64,000 nucleotides of DNA from an uncultured Bacteroidales bacterium (GTDB lineage: Bacteria > Bacteroidota > Bacteroidia > Bacteroidales > UBA932): positions 186,001 to 250,000 of the forward strand of contig CALUPB010000003.1 in the NCBI GenBank assembly GCA_944322585.1, given 5' to 3'. This document shows, one piece after another, positions 1-8,373 of the stretch. Made by a program: the position numbers and the translations under genes. Under the pieces are notes generated by a model, which saw only the letters and a list, made by a program, of their open reading frames with translations, was not told the DNA's origin and searched no databases. The first letter of the stretch is position 1; every line of letters starts with the position of its first letter.

Positions 1-342
1 AAGCATTCCCTTGACTGCCATTCTGACCAGTTCCGTAGGCTTCTTTGCAAGAATCTCCTTCGGAGTACTGAAACGCTGTCCGCCCGGATATCCGGTATGG
101 CGGACATACACCCTGTCGGTCATTTTCCTGCCTGTAAGCTTCACCTTGTCGGCATTGAGCACGATGACATTGTCACCGCAGTCAATGTGCGGGGTGAAAT
201 ACGGCTTGTTCTTTCCACGGAGGATAAGAGCAACCCGAGAAGCAAGACGGCCGAGAGGAAGGTCAGTAGCGTCAATGACAACCCACTCTTTGTTCACAGT
301 CGTCGGAGTGGCTGACACTGTCTTGTAACTCTGTGTGTTCAC
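1..342 (-). CDS. rplM: 50S ribosomal protein L13 (N-terminal part, cut by window edge)
   Basis: The first 114 codons of L13 are present; the rest lies outside the window. L13 is an early-assembly protein of the large ribosomal subunit. The visible protein carries family hallmarks: KEWVVIDATDLPLGRLAS near residue 15, a CGDNVIVLNA stretch and RHTGYPGGQRF. No in-frame ATG is available at the right place. Alignment with Bacteroidota L13 proteins, which begin M-x-T-x-SYKTVSA, points to the GTG at 340-342 (VNTQSYKTVSA). A good Bacteroidota promoter lies 60 bases upstream. Identification is secure; the GTG start is inferred from the family N terminus. Confidence 0.93.
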   Translation of the reverse strand, partial: MNTQSYKTVSATPTTVNKEWVVIDATDLPLGRLASRVALILRGKNKPYFTPHIDCGDNVIVLNADKVKLTGRKMTDRVYVRHTGYPGGQRFSTPKEILAKKPTELVRMAVKGML

Positions 343-403
343 TGTCTTGATCTTTAAATGGTTAATACTAAAATACTGCGTTCCCTACACTATATAGGGG
401 GCG

Positions 404-434
404 CAAAGATAACAATTATTTTATTTTCAGCAAA
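404..434 (-). promoter_or_regulatory. Promoter of rplM
   Basis: On the minus strand TATCTTTG (404-411) matches the -7 consensus TAnnTTTG, and TTTG (431-434) lies 19 bases upstream as the -33 element. This is one of the best matches in the window. It predicts transcription starting near position 397-400 and a leader of roughly 55 bases before the GTG of rplM. Confidence 0.7.
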
Positions 435-487
435 ATATTTTAGAATCAGCACATAAATACCGGACTCGGAACTGCCGGAGAAACTGA

Positions 488-1528
488 TCAGGCAGAGGGG
501 ATATCATATACGTTGCCTGCAGCGGGAGCGGCATCGCCCCAACGTCCGGCCACATAGTCGAGTGTCGCATAAAGCTCGTCCGGATCAGTCAGGGTCACTA
601 ATTTCAGTCTGGTCTCCTTGAAATCCGGGAGACCTTTGAAATAGCAGCTCAGATGACGCCGCATCTCCAGGATTCCGGCCTTTTCCCCTTTAAGTTCCAA
701 TGACTTGGCGAGATGTCTCTTGGCGAGGGCAACCCTGTCGGACACATTCATCGGAGGCAGGAGTTCCCCCGTGTCGAGATAATGCCGTATCTCCCTGAAT
801 ATCCACGGATGCCCGTAAGTGGCACGTCCTATCATGACCCCGTCCACTCCGTACCGGTCAAACGCCTCCTTCGCCTTTTCAGGAGAGGTTATATCCCCGT
901 TCCCTATTACGGGGATGTGCATCCTCGGATTTTCCTTTACCTTGCCTATCAGTGTCCAGTCCGCCTGACCGGTGTACATCTGACTGCGTGTACGGCCATG
1001 GATAGTAAGCGCACTGATGCCCGCATCCTGAAGCCTTTCCGCAAGCTCCACTATTATTTTCGAATCCTCATCCCATCCGAGGCGGGTCTTGACCGTGACA
1101 GGAAGTCTTACGGCCTCCACGACACGGCGCGTAATCTCCACCATCCTGTCCGGCTCCCGCATCATCCCGCTGCCCGCCCCGCGCCTTGCGATCTTGTTGA
1201 CCGGACAACCGAAATTGATGTCCACGAGATCGGCTCCGTGACCGCCGGCTATTTCTGCAGCCTGCTCAGCCATCCTCGCAGCATCCACCATGGCCTCCGG
1301 AATATTCCCGTATATCTGAATCCCTATCGGAGCCTCATAATCATACGTGACCAGTTTGGCAAGCGACTTTTTCGCATCACGTACAAGGCCGTCAGAACTG
1401 ATGAACTCCGTATACATCATGTCAGCCCCGAACTCCTTGCATATGAACCGGAAGGACGCGTCAGTCACATCCTCCATCGGAGCCAGCAGCAACGGCCTCT
1501 CACCCAACTCTATATTACCTATTTTCAT
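488..1528 (-). CDS. dusB: tRNA-dihydrouridine synthase (DusB type)
   Basis: Flavin enzyme that reduces specific uridines in the D-loop of tRNA. The TIM barrel opens with the APMEDVTDASFR motif, continues with VDINFGCPVNKI (the catalytic-cysteine region), TVKTRLGWDE, LTIHGRTRSQMYTG and the phosphate-binding VIGNGDI and DGVMIGRA segments. The 346 residues are close to the usual Dus length. The frame is open 20 codons further upstream, but that start (1588) overlaps the predicted -7 box of this gene (1586-1593), so the ATG at 1526-1528 before KIGNIELGERP is preferred. It stands divergent to pfkA. The DusB subgroup is a guess; the family is certain. Confidence 0.9.
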   Translation of the reverse strand: MKIGNIELGERPLLLAPMEDVTDASFRFICKEFGADMMYTEFISSDGLVRDAKKSLAKLVTYDYEAPIGIQIYGNIPEAMVDAARMAEQAAEIAGGHGADLVDINFGCPVNKIARRGAGSGMMREPDRMVEITRRVVEAVRLPVTVKTRLGWDEDSKIIVELAERLQDAGISALTIHGRTRSQMYTGQADWTLIGKVKENPRMHIPVIGNGDITSPEKAKEAFDRYGVDGVMIGRATYGHPWIFREIRHYLDTGELLPPMNVSDRVALAKRHLAKSLELKGEKAGILEMRRHLSCYFKGLPDFKETRLKLVTLTDPDELYATLDYVAGRWGDAAPAAGNVYDIPSA

Positions 1529-1585
1529 ATAACGGACCGGTATCCGGCAATGCCGGAATATTTCCTCATCAAACAAAAACCCCGG

Positions 1586-1593
1586 CAAAGGTA
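1586..1593 (-). promoter_or_regulatory. -7 promoter element of dusB
   Basis: TACCTTTG on the minus strand fits TAnnTTTG. It is about 58 bases upstream of the chosen ATG, and no clear -33 TTTG is present at the usual distance. Its position argues against the longer reading frame start at 1588. Confidence 0.45.
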
Positions 1594-1614
1594 CACGTTT
1601 GGACAGAAAATTGC

Positions 1615-1622
1615 TATTTTTG
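1615..1622 (+). promoter_or_regulatory. -7 promoter element of pfkA
   Basis: TATTTTTG fits TAnnTTTG and lies 31 bases before the pfkA ATG. It is back to back with the dusB element, giving a compact divergent promoter region. The -33 element is not convincing at normal spacing. Confidence 0.5.
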
Positions 1623-1652
1623 TAGGATTATTCTTAATTATCGGTTATTGAT

Positions 1653-2633
1653 ATGGCAAAAATTTCGACTATCGGAATTCTTACTTCCGGAGGGGACGCT
1701 CCGGGAATGAACGCGGCTATCAGGGCCGTCACCCGTGCCGCCATCTTCAACGGATGGAAAGTAAAAGGTATATACAGAGGTTACGAGGGTCTTATCAACA
1801 ATGAAATAAAGGATTTTACATCAGAAAGCGTCAGCAACACCATACAAAGGGGAGGGACAGTGCTGAAGACCGCCCGTTCCGAGGAATTCATGACTGTCGA
1901 GGGCCGTCAGAAAGCCTATGACAACATGCGGGCCAACGGAATCGACGCCCTGATAGTCATAGGAGGCAACGGTTCCCTCGCAGGGGCACAGGTTTTCGCC
2001 CAGGAGCATGATGTACCGTGCATCGGCCTGCCGGGTACCATAGACAATGACCTTTACGGTACGGATTCGACCATCGGATACGACACCGCACTCAATACCA
2101 TAGTGGAATGTGTGGACAAGATCAGGGATACGGCCACTTCCCATGACAGGATATTCTTCGTGGAAGTGATGGGCCGCGATGCCGGATTCCTTGCCCAGAA
2201 CAGCGCCATTGCGGCAGGGGCGGAGGCAGCCATCATTCCAGAGGACCAGACGGATGTCGACCAGCTCGGACAGTTCATCAGCAGAGGATTCCGCAAAAGC
2301 AAGAACAGCAGTATCGTCATAGTATCCGAGAGCAAGAAGGACGGCGGAGCGATGTATTACGCCAACCGCGTACGCAACGAATATCCGCAGTATGATGTAA
2401 GGGTGACAATCCTCGGGCATCTCCAGAGGGGAGGCACACCGAGTGCGGTCGACAGAATTCTCGCAAGCCGTCTCGGGGTAGCCGCCATTGAAGCCCTGAA
2501 CGAGGGCCAGCGCAACGTCATGATAGGCATATCCAACGACAGGATAGTCTATGTACCTTTCAGCAAGGCGATAAAAATCGACAAGCCTATCGACAAGGAA
2601 CTGATCAATGTCCTGAACGTATTGTCCATCTGA
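1653..2633 (+). CDS. pfkA: ATP-dependent 6-phosphofructokinase
   Basis: Phosphorylates fructose 6-phosphate to fructose 1,6-bisphosphate in glycolysis. The 326-residue protein has the full group I signature: the ATP site [17 protein letters not shown] at the N terminus, the GGNGS loop near residue 110, the catalytic PGTIDND (a family-defining motif) near residue 130, VEVMGRDAG near 170 and [15 protein letters not shown] near 260. Length equals that of typical bacterial PfkA. A 31-base gap separates it from lpxK on the same strand, so the two may be cotranscribed. The glycine in GGDAPG and the PGTIDND aspartates fit the ATP-using type rather than the pyrophosphate-using type. Confidence 0.96.
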   Translation: MAKISTIGILTSGGDAPGMNAAIRAVTRAAIFNGWKVKGIYRGYEGLINNEIKDFTSESVSNTIQRGGTVLKTARSEEFMTVEGRQKAYDNMRANGIDALIVIGGNGSLAGAQVFAQEHDVPCIGLPGTIDNDLYGTDSTIGYDTALNTIVECVDKIRDTATSHDRIFFVEVMGRDAGFLAQNSAIAAGAEAAIIPEDQTDVDQLGQFISRGFRKSKNSSIVIVSESKKDGGAMYYANRVRNEYPQYDVRVTILGHLQRGGTPSAVDRILASRLGVAAIEALNEGQRNVMIGISNDRIVYVPFSKAIKIDKPIDKELINVLNVLSI

Positions 2634-2664
2634 TCCGGTGATGGAGGACTGACAATCTGACTGT

Positions 2665-3762
2665 ATGATAGACAAGATATTACTGGCTCCATACTGGTGG
2701 AGCCTCAAATTGAGGCATTGCCTGTACGACCATGGAGTACGCAAGGTGCACAAAAGCAGTGTCCCCACAGTCTGCATAGGGAACATTACCGTAGGAGGAA
2801 CCGGAAAGACCCCTCATACCGAGATGCTTCTGAGAATACTGGCCGGCCATTCCGCATGGTCGTCGAAACGGATTGCAGTCCTGTCGCGGGGATACAGGCG
2901 CAAAAGCAAGGGATTTCAGGCCGTATCGATATCGGGGACAACGGCACAATACGGGGACGAACCGCTTCAGATCAAGAGGAAATTCCCGGAAACCATTGTA
3001 GCGGTCGACAGGAACAGGGTGGAAGGCTGCAGGATACTTGGAGGTGAGGCCATTCCGGATGATAAGGGCACAAAAGGCGGCAACATGGCAGAACAGACCG
3101 CCACGAAAAGCGCCGACCTCATAATCCTGGACGACGCATTCCAGTACAGGGCGCTGAAAGCGGATCTGGACATCGTCCTTATGGATTACAACCGTCCTGT
3201 CTACAAGGATCATCTGCTCCCGTTGGGACGGCTGCGCGACCTTCCGGAAAGGATTTCCCGCGCCGACATAGTCATCGTTACCAAGTGCCCTTCATATCTC
3301 GACGAATGGGAAAGGGGAATCATAACGGAAAGCCTCGGATTCAAGGGGAACGTCTTCTTCACTACGGTAGGATACGAGACCCCCGGACCGGTATTCCCGG
3401 AAGGGGACAGAAGATACATCCATTCCCAATGGCTGATACTTGTCACCGGCATAGCGAATCCCGTTCCCATGACCAGATACCTCAGCGACAGCTATAAGAT
3501 TGTAAGGCATTTGGCTTTCGGAGACCATCACAGATTTTCGGGAAGCGACATACGGCAGATAATCAGGGCAGCGGAGAAATACCCCGCCGCCGTAATCGTC
3601 ACTACCGAGAAAGACAGCCAGCGCCTGCTTGACATGGATGACTTGCCCGGAATAATCCGGGAAAGGCTTTTCAAACTGCCAATACGTGCGGATTTCCTCA
3701 CGGAAAAGGACGCATCAGGCTTCATGGCCGCTTTCGACCGGCATATTTCCGCCGCCAGATAG
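2665..3762 (+). CDS. lpxK: Tetraacyldisaccharide 4'-kinase (lipid A synthesis)
   Basis: Adds the 4'-phosphate to the lipid A precursor at the inner face of the cytoplasmic membrane. Diagnostic parts: an N-terminal membrane-associating segment, VCIGNITVGGTGKTPHTE with the Walker A loop near residues 44-52, LSRGYRRKSKGF, DEPLQIKRKFP, VAVDRNRVEG, LIILDDAFQYRAL, LLPLGRLRDLPER and the late TTEKDSQRL. The 365 residues are somewhat above average. One reason is an insert of roughly 18 hydrophilic residues (about 128-148, EAIPDDKGTKGGNMAEQTA) just before the LIILDDAFQ strand. Follows pfkA on the same strand; converges with the aromatic operon. Confidence 0.93.
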   Translation: MIDKILLAPYWWSLKLRHCLYDHGVRKVHKSSVPTVCIGNITVGGTGKTPHTEMLLRILAGHSAWSSKRIAVLSRGYRRKSKGFQAVSISGTTAQYGDEPLQIKRKFPETIVAVDRNRVEGCRILGGEAIPDDKGTKGGNMAEQTATKSADLIILDDAFQYRALKADLDIVLMDYNRPVYKDHLLPLGRLRDLPERISRADIVIVTKCPSYLDEWERGIITESLGFKGNVFFTTVGYETPGPVFPEGDRRYIHSQWLILVTGIANPVPMTRYLSDSYKIVRHLAFGDHHRFSGSDIRQIIRAAEKYPAAVIVTTEKDSQRLLDMDDLPGIIRERLFKLPIRADFLTEKDASGFMAAFDRHISAAR

Positions 3763-3836
3763 CATAGCCGCAGTAACATATTTCCTGTCATGAAGAAAGC
3801 ATTCACCCTCGAGCTGCCTACTGTCCGGCAGTACGG

Positions 3837-4928
3837 TCAGTCGCGGGCCAGAATATCGTTCTGTACCTGCACGGATGCCTCGTGTATGGCATTGAACACA
3901 GTCGTTATGAACTTCTCCGGCAGCCCGTAACCTTCACCCTTGCGTATCATGTCTTCGAGGATCGAATCCCAACGGGAAGTCTGGAGTATGGCAATGTTGT
4001 TCTTTTTCTTGTACTCGCCTATCTTCCGGCTGATATTCATCCTGGATGCAAGCATATTTAGCAGATTCTCGTCAATTACATCTATCTGCGACCTGAGCTG
4101 GTCAATATTCTCCTTGTAACTCAGGTCCTCGGAATCATTCTCCCTGACAGTCAGAGACTCGAGCAGTTTTTTCAGATCATCCGGAGTGAGCTGCTGCGCG
4201 GCGTCGCTCAGGGCGCATGTAGGATCACAGTGGCTCTCTACCATCAGTCCTTCCAGGCCGAGATCAAGGGAACGCTGGGAAATCTCCTGGATATATTCGC
4301 GTTTTCCCGCCATATGGCTCGGGTCGCAGAAGAAAGGAAGTTCAGGATAACGGCTTCTCAACTCTACGGCTATCTGCCATCCGGGGTCATTCCGGTATCT
4401 GATTTTGGAAAATGTGGAAAAACCTCGGTGTATGACTCCGAGTTTGCGGATTCCTGCCGCATTAAGCCGTTCAAGCGCCCCGATCCACAGATCTATGTCC
4501 GCATTTACCGGATTTTTGACAAGAACGGGTATATCCACATCCTTCAGGGCATCGGCAATCTCCTGAACCAGGAACGGATTGGCGGTAGTCCTTGCACCGA
4601 GCCATACTAAATCCACCCCGTATTTAAGACATTCGAACACATGTTTCTCGCTTGCCACCTCGGTGGAAATCTTCAGCCCGAGTTCCTTTTTTGCCCTCTG
4701 CATCCACTTGAGCCCCTTGGCTCCTACCCCCTCGAAAGACCCCGGATGGGTACGCGGCTTCCATATTCCGGCCCTGAAAACATTGATACCGAAACTCCTT
4801 AGCTGTCTTGCGGTCTCCATGATCTGGATTTCCGACTCTGCGCTGCACGGGCCGGCTATCACACACGGCCTCGGCTCTGTGAACATCCCCCATTCCGAAA
4901 GCGGGGCTATCTCCAATCTGCTGTTCAT
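3837..4928 (-). CDS. aroG: Bifunctional DAHP synthase / chorismate mutase
   Basis: Residues 1-260 form a type I DAHP synthase of the compact KDO8P-synthase-like class (PCVIAGPCSAES, FRAGIWKPRT, GVGAKGLKWM, LVKNPVNADIDLWIGALER, FCDPSHMAGKRE, GLMVESHCDP). It condenses phosphoenolpyruvate with erythrose 4-phosphate at the start of the shikimate pathway. After a short linker, residues 275-363 form an AroQ-type chorismate mutase (IDQLRSQIDVIDENLLNMLASRM...IGEYKKKNN). Such fusions are usual in Bacteroidota, where the mutase part also gives feedback control. It is the last gene of the pheA-aminotransferase-tyrA operon, 48 bases after tyrA. The gene symbol is by function; other annotations call it aroF or aroA. 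Confidence 0.93.
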   Translation of the reverse strand: MNSRLEIAPLSEWGMFTEPRPCVIAGPCSAESEIQIMETARQLRSFGINVFRAGIWKPRTHPGSFEGVGAKGLKWMQRAKKELGLKISTEVASEKHVFECLKYGVDLVWLGARTTANPFLVQEIADALKDVDIPVLVKNPVNADIDLWIGALERLNAAGIRKLGVIHRGFSTFSKIRYRNDPGWQIAVELRSRYPELPFFCDPSHMAGKREYIQEISQRSLDLGLEGLMVESHCDPTCALSDAAQQLTPDDLKKLLESLTVRENDSEDLSYKENIDQLRSQIDVIDENLLNMLASRMNISRKIGEYKKKNNIAILQTSRWDSILEDMIRKGEGYGLPEKFITTVFNAIHEASVQVQNDILARD

Positions 4929-4976
4929 GATTCTATGATTTTATTACCATTTATTCATACTCTCCGGCATTTCCGG

Positions 4977-5870
4977 TCAACGGATAATACGCTTGATCCT
5001 GTTGGCGTCCTCTATGAGTGTCCTGACGGCAGCCTCATCGTCATCCGCTATCGCCTCCCGGAACCTGCCCATCTTTTCTATATATGTGTCTATCACCTGA
5101 AGCACATTGTCCCTGTTCTGGGAGAATATCGGCACCCACATGTCCGCATTACTCTTTGCGAGACGCACGGTGGATGAAAAGCCTCCCGATGCAAGGTCAA
5201 AGATATGCTTCTCGTTCTTCTCCTTGTCCAGCACCGTAAGCGCAAGCGCAAAAGAAGTGATATGCGAAATGTGGGACACGTATGCCACATGGACATCATG
5301 TCCAGATGCATTCATGTAAATGTGTCTCATGTTCAAGGTGTCATACAGGTTCTCGACAGTCCGCACCGCGTCCGGAGCCGACTCCTGGCTGTCGCATATG
5401 ATACAGGCCCGGCCGTCGAAAAGTCCGGGCATTGCAGCCCACGGTCCGGAATATTCCGTACCCGCCATGGGATGGGTCGCCACATACCTTCCGCGCAGAG
5501 GATGATAGTGGACTGCACGCACAAGCGCCTCTTTCGTAGAGCATACATCCATCACCGTCTTTTTCATCTTCCGGGCGGATGGACTGTCATCCTCCATTGA
5601 CCGAAAACGGTCGAGTACTTCGGGGAGCATCTTCACTGCTGTCCCCACCGGCACGGCCAGAACGATCAGATCGCTCTGCTCCATGCAGTCATCGAAGTCC
5701 ACAATCCGGTCGACAAGACCTATCTTCTCTGCCGCGGCGGCATTGACCGGATCTGCTTCGACTCCGATCACCCGGGAAGCGAAGCCGCGCCGTGCAAGAT
5801 CTATCGCCATGGACCCGCCTATCAGGCCAAGTCCTACAATACCCACTGTCATATTTCTCTTCTGTTCCAT
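4977..5870 (-). CDS. tyrA: Prephenate dehydrogenase (tyrosine branch)
   Basis: Oxidative decarboxylation of prephenate to 4-hydroxyphenylpyruvate using NAD(P). The N terminus holds a Rossmann motif, VGIVGLGLIGGSMAIDLARRG, at residues 8-30. It is followed by DLIVLAVPVG, MDVCSTKEALVRA, THPMAGTEYSGPWAAMPGLFDGRACI (substrate loop with the conserved HPMAG) and VSHISHITSFALAL. Length is 297 residues if the first ATG is used; a second ATG six codons later, directly before TVGIVG, is equally possible. There is no ACT domain. Lies between the aminotransferase and the DAHP synthase gene, all on the minus strand. Confidence 0.93.
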   Translation of the reverse strand: MEQKRNMTVGIVGLGLIGGSMAIDLARRGFASRVIGVEADPVNAAAAEKIGLVDRIVDFDDCMEQSDLIVLAVPVGTAVKMLPEVLDRFRSMEDDSPSARKMKKTVMDVCSTKEALVRAVHYHPLRGRYVATHPMAGTEYSGPWAAMPGLFDGRACIICDSQESAPDAVRTVENLYDTLNMRHIYMNASGHDVHVAYVSHISHITSFALALTVLDKEKNEKHIFDLASGGFSSTVRLAKSNADMWVPIFSQNRDNVLQVIDTYIEKMGRFREAIADDDEAAVRTLIEDANRIKRIIR

Positions 5871-5933
5871 ATCATACGATTTCCGTATCTGTCATCCGCT
5901 GATTTCCAGTGGAATGCAGAAAAATCATCCACA

Positions 5934-7301
5934 TCAAAGCATCGCTGCCAGACGGTCATAAGCCTCTTTCAGGACATCCTGTGCCGCACACAGGGAAATC
6001 CTCACATAATCCTCTCCGTTCTTTCCGAAAATGAGTCCGGGAGTGATAAATACCCCTGCTCCGTACAAGGCTGCATCCGATACCCTTTCGCCAAGCGTTT
6101 TTCCTGTCTTTCCGGCACCATTCCCTGCTTCCGCCACACCGCCGGTCCCCGGCCCACCGCCCGTATTGGCTGCCATCCCGTTTTCCGCATTCCGACCAAG
6201 CCTTACATCTCTGTTTCCTGCCGCACAGCCATTATCCGGATCTCCGCCTATATTCCCGGATCCGATATTCTCCCGGGCCGCGGCCAAAGGATTGTCGGCC
6301 CCTGCCTTTCCCCAGAGGAACAGCCCGGAAGAATCCGGGTTGTACTTCACCCCTATCAGATCGAATATCTTCCCGGCGAGCCGCCTGCGGCTACGGTATT
6401 CCGAATTAAGCTGCGCGAACCACTCCGGACCCTGCTTCAGGGCTTCTACAGCCGCCATCTGCAACGGTCTGAACATCCCGGAATCCATCTGGCTCTTGAC
6501 TTTCAGTATCTCGGCTATGACATCCGAAGCCGCAGCCACCATTCCTATCCTCCACCCGGACATGTTGTGTGCCTTGCTGAGGGAATTCAGCTCGATACAG
6601 CATTCCCTGGCTCCCGGAACCGCAAATATCGAAAGAGGCGCATCATTGAGGATGAAGCTGTAAGGATTGTCATTACAGATCATGATACCGTGCCTCCGAC
6701 CGAAACCGACAAGACGGGAGTACAGTTCCATGCTTGCAGGTGCACCTGTAGGCATGTTCGGCCAGTTGGTCCACATCAGTTTCACCCCGGTCAGATCCAT
6801 CCTTTCCAAAGCATCGAAATCCGGCATCCACCCGTCCTCCTCCTTCAGATCATATGTAATGATTTCGGCTTCAGTCAGGCGTGTGGCCGAAGTATAGGTC
6901 GGGTACCCGGGGTCCGGCACCAGCACTTTGTCCCCTTTGTCAAGGAACGCGAGCGATATGAGCAGTATACCTTCCTTGGAGCCCACAAGAGGTTGGATTT
7001 CTGCAGCGGGGTCGAGGGTAACGCCATAATAACGGGAATACCAGTCAGCGAAAGCCTGCCTGAGTTCTGGTATCCCCACATAGCTCTGATAGGCATGTAC
7101 ACCCGGGAGTTCCGCATTCCGGACCAAAGCCTTTATGACAGGCTCCGGAGGCATCCTGTCAGGAGCCCCTATCCCGAGATTGATGATACCCGGCCTGGCT
7201 TCCGCCCTCCTCCGGGCATCAAGCAGTGCCACTTCCTTCAGCTTGCGCGAAAAATAATATTCCCGGACCGTATCCGTCCTCTTTGCAGGTCTTATTATCA
7301 T
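5934..7301 (-). CDS. Class I/II aminotransferase of the aromatic operon, with a low-complexity insert
   Basis: A pyridoxal-phosphate aminotransferase of fold type I, probably acting on phenylpyruvate, 4-hydroxyphenylpyruvate or prephenate, given its place between pheA and tyrA. Seen: LGIGAPDRMPP near residue 45, YQSYVGIPELRQAFADWY, VGSKEGIL, VLVPDPGYPTY, WTNWPNMPTGAPAS, CNDNPYSF, and the lysine motif ELNSLSKAHNMSGWRIGM with the Schiff-base lysine near residue 243. The usual C-terminal strand GVFITPGLIFG...YVRISLC is present. Between FLWGKAG and GERVSDAALYG (about residues 332-401) sit roughly 60 extra residues rich in Gly, Asn and Ala, not expected in this family. The frame stays open, so this is an insert and not a frameshift. 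Confidence 0.87.
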   Translation of the reverse strand: MIIRPAKRTDTVREYYFSRKLKEVALLDARRRAEARPGIINLGIGAPDRMPPEPVIKALVRNAELPGVHAYQSYVGIPELRQAFADWYSRYYGVTLDPAAEIQPLVGSKEGILLISLAFLDKGDKVLVPDPGYPTYTSATRLTEAEIITYDLKEEDGWMPDFDALERMDLTGVKLMWTNWPNMPTGAPASMELYSRLVGFGRRHGIMICNDNPYSFILNDAPLSIFAVPGARECCIELNSLSKAHNMSGWRIGMVAAASDVIAEILKVKSQMDSGMFRPLQMAAVEALKQGPEWFAQLNSEYRSRRRLAGKIFDLIGVKYNPDSSGLFLWGKAGADNPLAAARENIGSGNIGGDPDNGCAAGNRDVRLGRNAENGMAANTGGGPGTGGVAEAGNGAGKTGKTLGERVSDAALYGAGVFITPGLIFGKNGEDYVRISLCAAQDVLKEAYDRLAAML

Positions 7302-7400
7302 AGCCTCAACTTTCTGAATTGTTTAACATCAGTCCCACAGACTGTTCCCGCCGATCAGTGTGCTTCCGCCCCATGGCCGGAACCGCCCGTGCATCCGTCC

Positions 7401-8237
7401 CTAAATCGCCGCGACATATTCCCCGAGGGTGTCGAAATCCTCCATAAGCGGCCGCACTGCCGATATGGACTGAAGATATTTCATATAACTGTCGAACTTG
7501 ATGTCAACATAGAAGAAATACTGCCATTCCCTTCCAGGTATCGGAAGCGACTGTATCCTCGTAAGATTCATCCCGTAAAAAGACAGTATCGTCAGCACGT
7601 GGGCAAGCGAGCCGGAAGTATGCGGCAGCGTAAAGCAGATCGACACCTTGTTGACCGCTTCCTGAGGGACTTTCAATGCATTGTCCAATATCAGGAAACG
7701 GGTAAAGTTCTGCTTGTAGGTTTCGATGCCCGGTGCTATTATTTCAAGCCCGTAAAGGTCGGCCGCAAGGGATGATGCCACGGCACCGACACCTTTCAGG
7801 CCTTCCCTGGCAATGTCACCGGCACTCTTCGCCGTGTCTTCCGACTCTACAAGCCTTATGTGAGGATAACGGCTGAAAAAAGGTCTTGTCTGGTTGATTG
7901 CCATGTAATGCGACCTGACTTCCTTGATGTCATCTATTGTCTGTCCGGGGAGAGCCATGAGATTCTGTTCGATGCGCAGGAATATTTCCCCCTTTATCTT
8001 TATCCTGAATTTCCGGAGCAGTTCGAAATTCGGAAGAAGACCTCCCGACACCGTATTCTCGATTGCCATGACAGCAGCGTCGGCCCGGCCTTCCGCCATA
8101 CTCTGATAAAGGTCATCGAATGTCGCGCACTCGACGATTTCCGGCCCGACACCGATTTTCCCATAGAATTTCCTTGCAGCCTGTTCGTGGAAGCATCCGC
8201 TGTATCCCTGGATCGCGACTCTCCTTTTCTGTTCCAT
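7401..8237 (-). CDS. pheA: Prephenate dehydratase (phenylalanine branch)
   Basis: Converts prephenate to phenylpyruvate. The 278-residue protein is the monofunctional type without chorismate mutase. It starts RVAIQGYSGCFHEQAARKFYG and continues with the dehydratase domain (AVMAIENTVSGGLLPNFELL, LMALPGQTIDDIKEVRSHYMAINQT, DTAKSAGDIA, NFTRFLIL). It ends with an ACT regulatory domain from about residue 195 (SICFTLPHTSGSLAHVLTILSFYGMNLTRIQSLPIPG...YFFYVDI), which in this family binds phenylalanine for feedback inhibition. First gene of the aromatic operon; a Phe/Tyr leader peptide and a terminator lie directly upstream. Confidence 0.95.
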   Translation of the reverse strand: MEQKRRVAIQGYSGCFHEQAARKFYGKIGVGPEIVECATFDDLYQSMAEGRADAAVMAIENTVSGGLLPNFELLRKFRIKIKGEIFLRIEQNLMALPGQTIDDIKEVRSHYMAINQTRPFFSRYPHIRLVESEDTAKSAGDIAREGLKGVGAVASSLAADLYGLEIIAPGIETYKQNFTRFLILDNALKVPQEAVNKVSICFTLPHTSGSLAHVLTILSFYGMNLTRIQSLPIPGREWQYFFYVDIKFDSYMKYLQSISAVRPLMEDFDTLGEYVAAI

Positions 8238-8288
8238 CTTCTTAAGTCATTTAATTTAACGTCAGCACGACAAATTACCGGTGATGAC

Positions 8289-8320
8289 AATAAAAAACTG
8301 TCCGGATACCATCCGGACAG
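8289..8320 (-). terminator. Attenuator terminator in front of pheA
   Basis: On the minus strand a perfect 10-base-pair stem (8311-8320 with 8298-8307; CTGTCCGGAT / ATCCGGACAG), a three-base loop GGT and a run of six T at once after it form a textbook intrinsic terminator. It lies between the leader peptide (ends 8374) and the pheA ATG (8237), so it would stop transcription before the structural genes. The TCCGGA just behind the leader stop (8368-8373) is self-complementary and can pair with the first arm of the stem, offering the competing antiterminator. A small AACTTT/AAAGTT hairpin (8327-8339) sits between. Confidence 0.85.
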
Positions 8321-8373
8321 CCTTTAACTTTTAAAGTTATCAATCATGATGCTATGACTACACGACTTCCGGA

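Noticed and set aside
713-1651. Long plus-strand open frame (312 codons) opposite dusB
   Set aside because: It is the mirror of a clear dihydrouridine synthase and has no recognisable motif; it also overlaps the divergent promoters.
1821-2786. Minus-strand open frame opposite pfkA and the start of lpxK
   Set aside because: Opposite two certain genes, no family resemblance.
6094-6310. Frameshift or assembly error in the aminotransferase gene
   Set aside because: The frame continues into correct C-terminal motifs in the same frame on both sides, so an in-frame insert explains it better.
6567-7775. Plus-strand open frame of 402 codons spanning the aminotransferase-pheA junction
   Set aside because: It runs across two well-supported minus-strand genes and its sequence is rich in Pro, His and Arg, typical of an antisense frame.
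8324-8347. Short frame MIDNFKS between the leader peptide and the attenuator terminator
   Set aside because: Only one Phe in seven residues, and it overlaps the small AACTTT/AAAGTT hairpin. The Phe/Tyr-rich frame upstream is a far better leader peptide.
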